The translations under genes were made by a program, and so were the position numbers. Positions 63,262 to 64,000 of a stretch of 64,000 nucleotides of DNA are shown here, piece after piece; position 1 is the first letter of the stretch; each line of letters starts with the position of its first letter. Origin of the DNA: Bacteroidales bacterium (GTDB lineage: Bacteria > Bacteroidota > Bacteroidia > Bacteroidales > JAGOPY01); contig JALNZD010000002.1 of NCBI GenBank assembly GCA_023229505.1, positions 120,118-184,117 of the forward strand, written 5' to 3'. The notes under the pieces were generated by a model. The model ran no database searches, was not told where the DNA came from, and worked only from the letters and a program-made list of their open reading frames with translations.

Positions 63262-63897
63262 ATGTTATTTGAGAGATTTGTACCACAAGAGAAAATTGGC
63301 TTAGAAAGAGCCTTATTAATGAAAAAAATGAATCTCCATGTAGATTTATTCCTTATTGACGATAATTTCAATGGCTTTCATGGTCAAGGGCAATTATCGA
63401 TTAACTATGGGGAAGTTATAATTGATCCGTCATTTTTATTTTATCTAAGTTCACATAAAATAAAGGAATCCGAAGTTAATTATTACTTGCCAGATAATCT
63501 TCTTCGATTGATTAACGGCTCTGAGGAAAATGCTGAGTATCGACAATTCCTAAAGTCTTTTTTGTCATTTTTTAGATATGGCTTTAGTAGAAAATTCAAT
63601 GATGATGACTGGTATCTATTTTATGATAACATTCAAAAAATGAATATCAAGCCAATAACTCAAGAAATGGTGAAACCAGAACAAAACAATGATTATTATA
63701 GTGACTATCTTCAATTTTTCCAAGATCATGAGTTTTATCTTTCGATGAGTCCGACTATCAATTTCTTAGGAGACTGTATTGCAAAAATCATGGAGTTTAG
63801 CAGACGAACAGGCATTTTGATATTAAGTAAATCTAGAAAACTTGCAAACCTCCTTAGAGAAAAAATCGTTTCTATTTTACTACTCCCCATTTTTTAG
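63262..63897 (+). CDS. protein of unknown function in AT-rich accessory region
   Basis: 211 aa without clear signal peptide. Begins MLFERFVPQEKIGLERALLM and is rich in aromatic and acidic residues (KFNDDDWYLFYDNIQKMNIK; QNNDYYSDYLQFFQDHEFYL). The C-terminus (REKIVSILLLPIF) is hydrophobic but short. No family recognised. It follows the right-hand repeat copy. The AT-rich composition matches the nuclease-like gene, which suggests a shared origin. Moderate confidence that it is a real gene, from frame length and start context. Confidence 0.7.
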   Translation: MLFERFVPQEKIGLERALLMKKMNLHVDLFLIDDNFNGFHGQGQLSINYGEVIIDPSFLFYLSSHKIKESEVNYYLPDNLLRLINGSEENAEYRQFLKSFLSFFRYGFSRKFNDDDWYLFYDNIQKMNIKPITQEMVKPEQNNDYYSDYLQFFQDHEFYLSMSPTINFLGDCIAKIMEFSRRTGILILSKSRKLANLLREKIVSILLLPIF

Positions 63898-63952
63898 ACC
63901 ACGAATTCACTTTTCTTAATTGAATTTATTAACTCTATTTGTATTGATATTG

Positions 63953-64000
63953 CTGTTAATTTCGGGAAATAACTCGAAGAGTTATTCTCGATATTAACAG
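63953..64000. repeat. 48-base imperfect palindrome at the right window edge
   Basis: The arm CTGTTAATTTCGGGAAATAA (then CTC) is answered, after the loop GAA, by GAGTTATTCTCGATATTAAC ending CAG. The two 22-23-base arms pair with about three mismatches or bulges, the outer octamers (CTGTTAAT and ATTAACAG) perfectly. It follows the unknown gene at 63262-63897 and may be its terminator hairpin or the end of a mobile or dispersed palindromic element; the window stops before any T-run could be seen. Confidence 0.75.

Noticed and set aside
61671..64000. Integrated element with att sites at tRNA-Asn
   Set aside because: No integrase and no second copy of the tRNA 3' end occur within the window, so boundaries cannot be shown.

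Overview
The window comes from a Bacteroidota genome, probably an environmental Bacteroidales/Marinilabiliales-like bacterium. Supporting signs are a SusC/SusD pair, TonB-dependent and DUF5916 outer-membrane proteins, lipoproteins with Bacteroidota-style lipoboxes, a type IX secretion (T9SS) C-terminal domain, few Shine-Dalgarno sites, and several exact matches to the Bacteroidota -7 promoter element TAnnTTTG (KS operon, tRNA-Asn, EF-G paralogue, PfkB kinase). No rRNA, CRISPR array or transposase was seen.

Layout. (1) 1-7.5 kb, minus: an efflux/envelope operon of HlyD-type adaptor, small protein, DUF5916 barrel, MacB/LolD-type ATPase and FtsX-type permease (cut by the left edge). A sigma54 activator/histidine kinase pair (7.6-10.4 kb, plus) diverges from it and probably controls it. 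A secreted protein of unknown function follows. (2) 11.4-16.1 kb, minus: PhoH-PIN protein, M28/glutaminyl-cyclase-like lipoprotein and a T9SS-exported CotH-family protein. (3) 16.2-42.3 kb: a large polysaccharide utilisation locus. The minus arm carries SusC, SusD, a LamG lipoprotein and a GH144-like lipoprotein. The plus arm carries a GH144-like lipoprotein, GPH-type MFS symporter, GH35-like enzyme, GH94 phosphorylase, a third GH144-like protein, a GH43-like protein and a GH3 beta-glucosidase. GH144 with a long SOGP-type GH94 and GH3 points to beta-1,2-glucan (cyclic glucans or sophorooligosaccharides) as substrate. In this model glucan is cut outside by GH144, imported by SusCD, trimmed by GH3, carried inward by the MFS protein, and phosphorolysed by GH94, with GH35 possibly acting as a cytoplasmic beta-1,2-glucosyltransferase. 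The tail of a further GH144 gene survives at 24.5 kb. (4) 42.4-51.1 kb: housekeeping genes (polA, ROK kinase, metallo-beta-lactamase-fold hydrolase, EF-G paralogue with degenerate GTPase motifs, PfkB kinase) and a four-helix-bundle gene flanked by inverted arrays of an 8-bp repeat.

(5) 51.1-61.5 kb, minus: a compact operon of active ketosynthase, Cys-less ketosynthase partner, O-methyltransferase, HTH protein, BtrH-like acyltransferase, acyl carrier protein, sulfotransferase, B12-radical SAM enzyme, small protein and a TonB-dependent outer-membrane protein. It looks like a biosynthetic cluster for a methylated, possibly sulfated acyl product; I do not recognise it as a described pathway, and it is the best candidate here for a new system. 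(6) 61.6-64 kb: tRNA-Asn with its terminator, then a visibly AT-rich stretch in which a PD-(D/E)XK nuclease-like gene lies between two ~185-bp imperfect direct repeats, followed by an unknown gene and a long palindrome at the window edge. This resembles the start of an accessory island.
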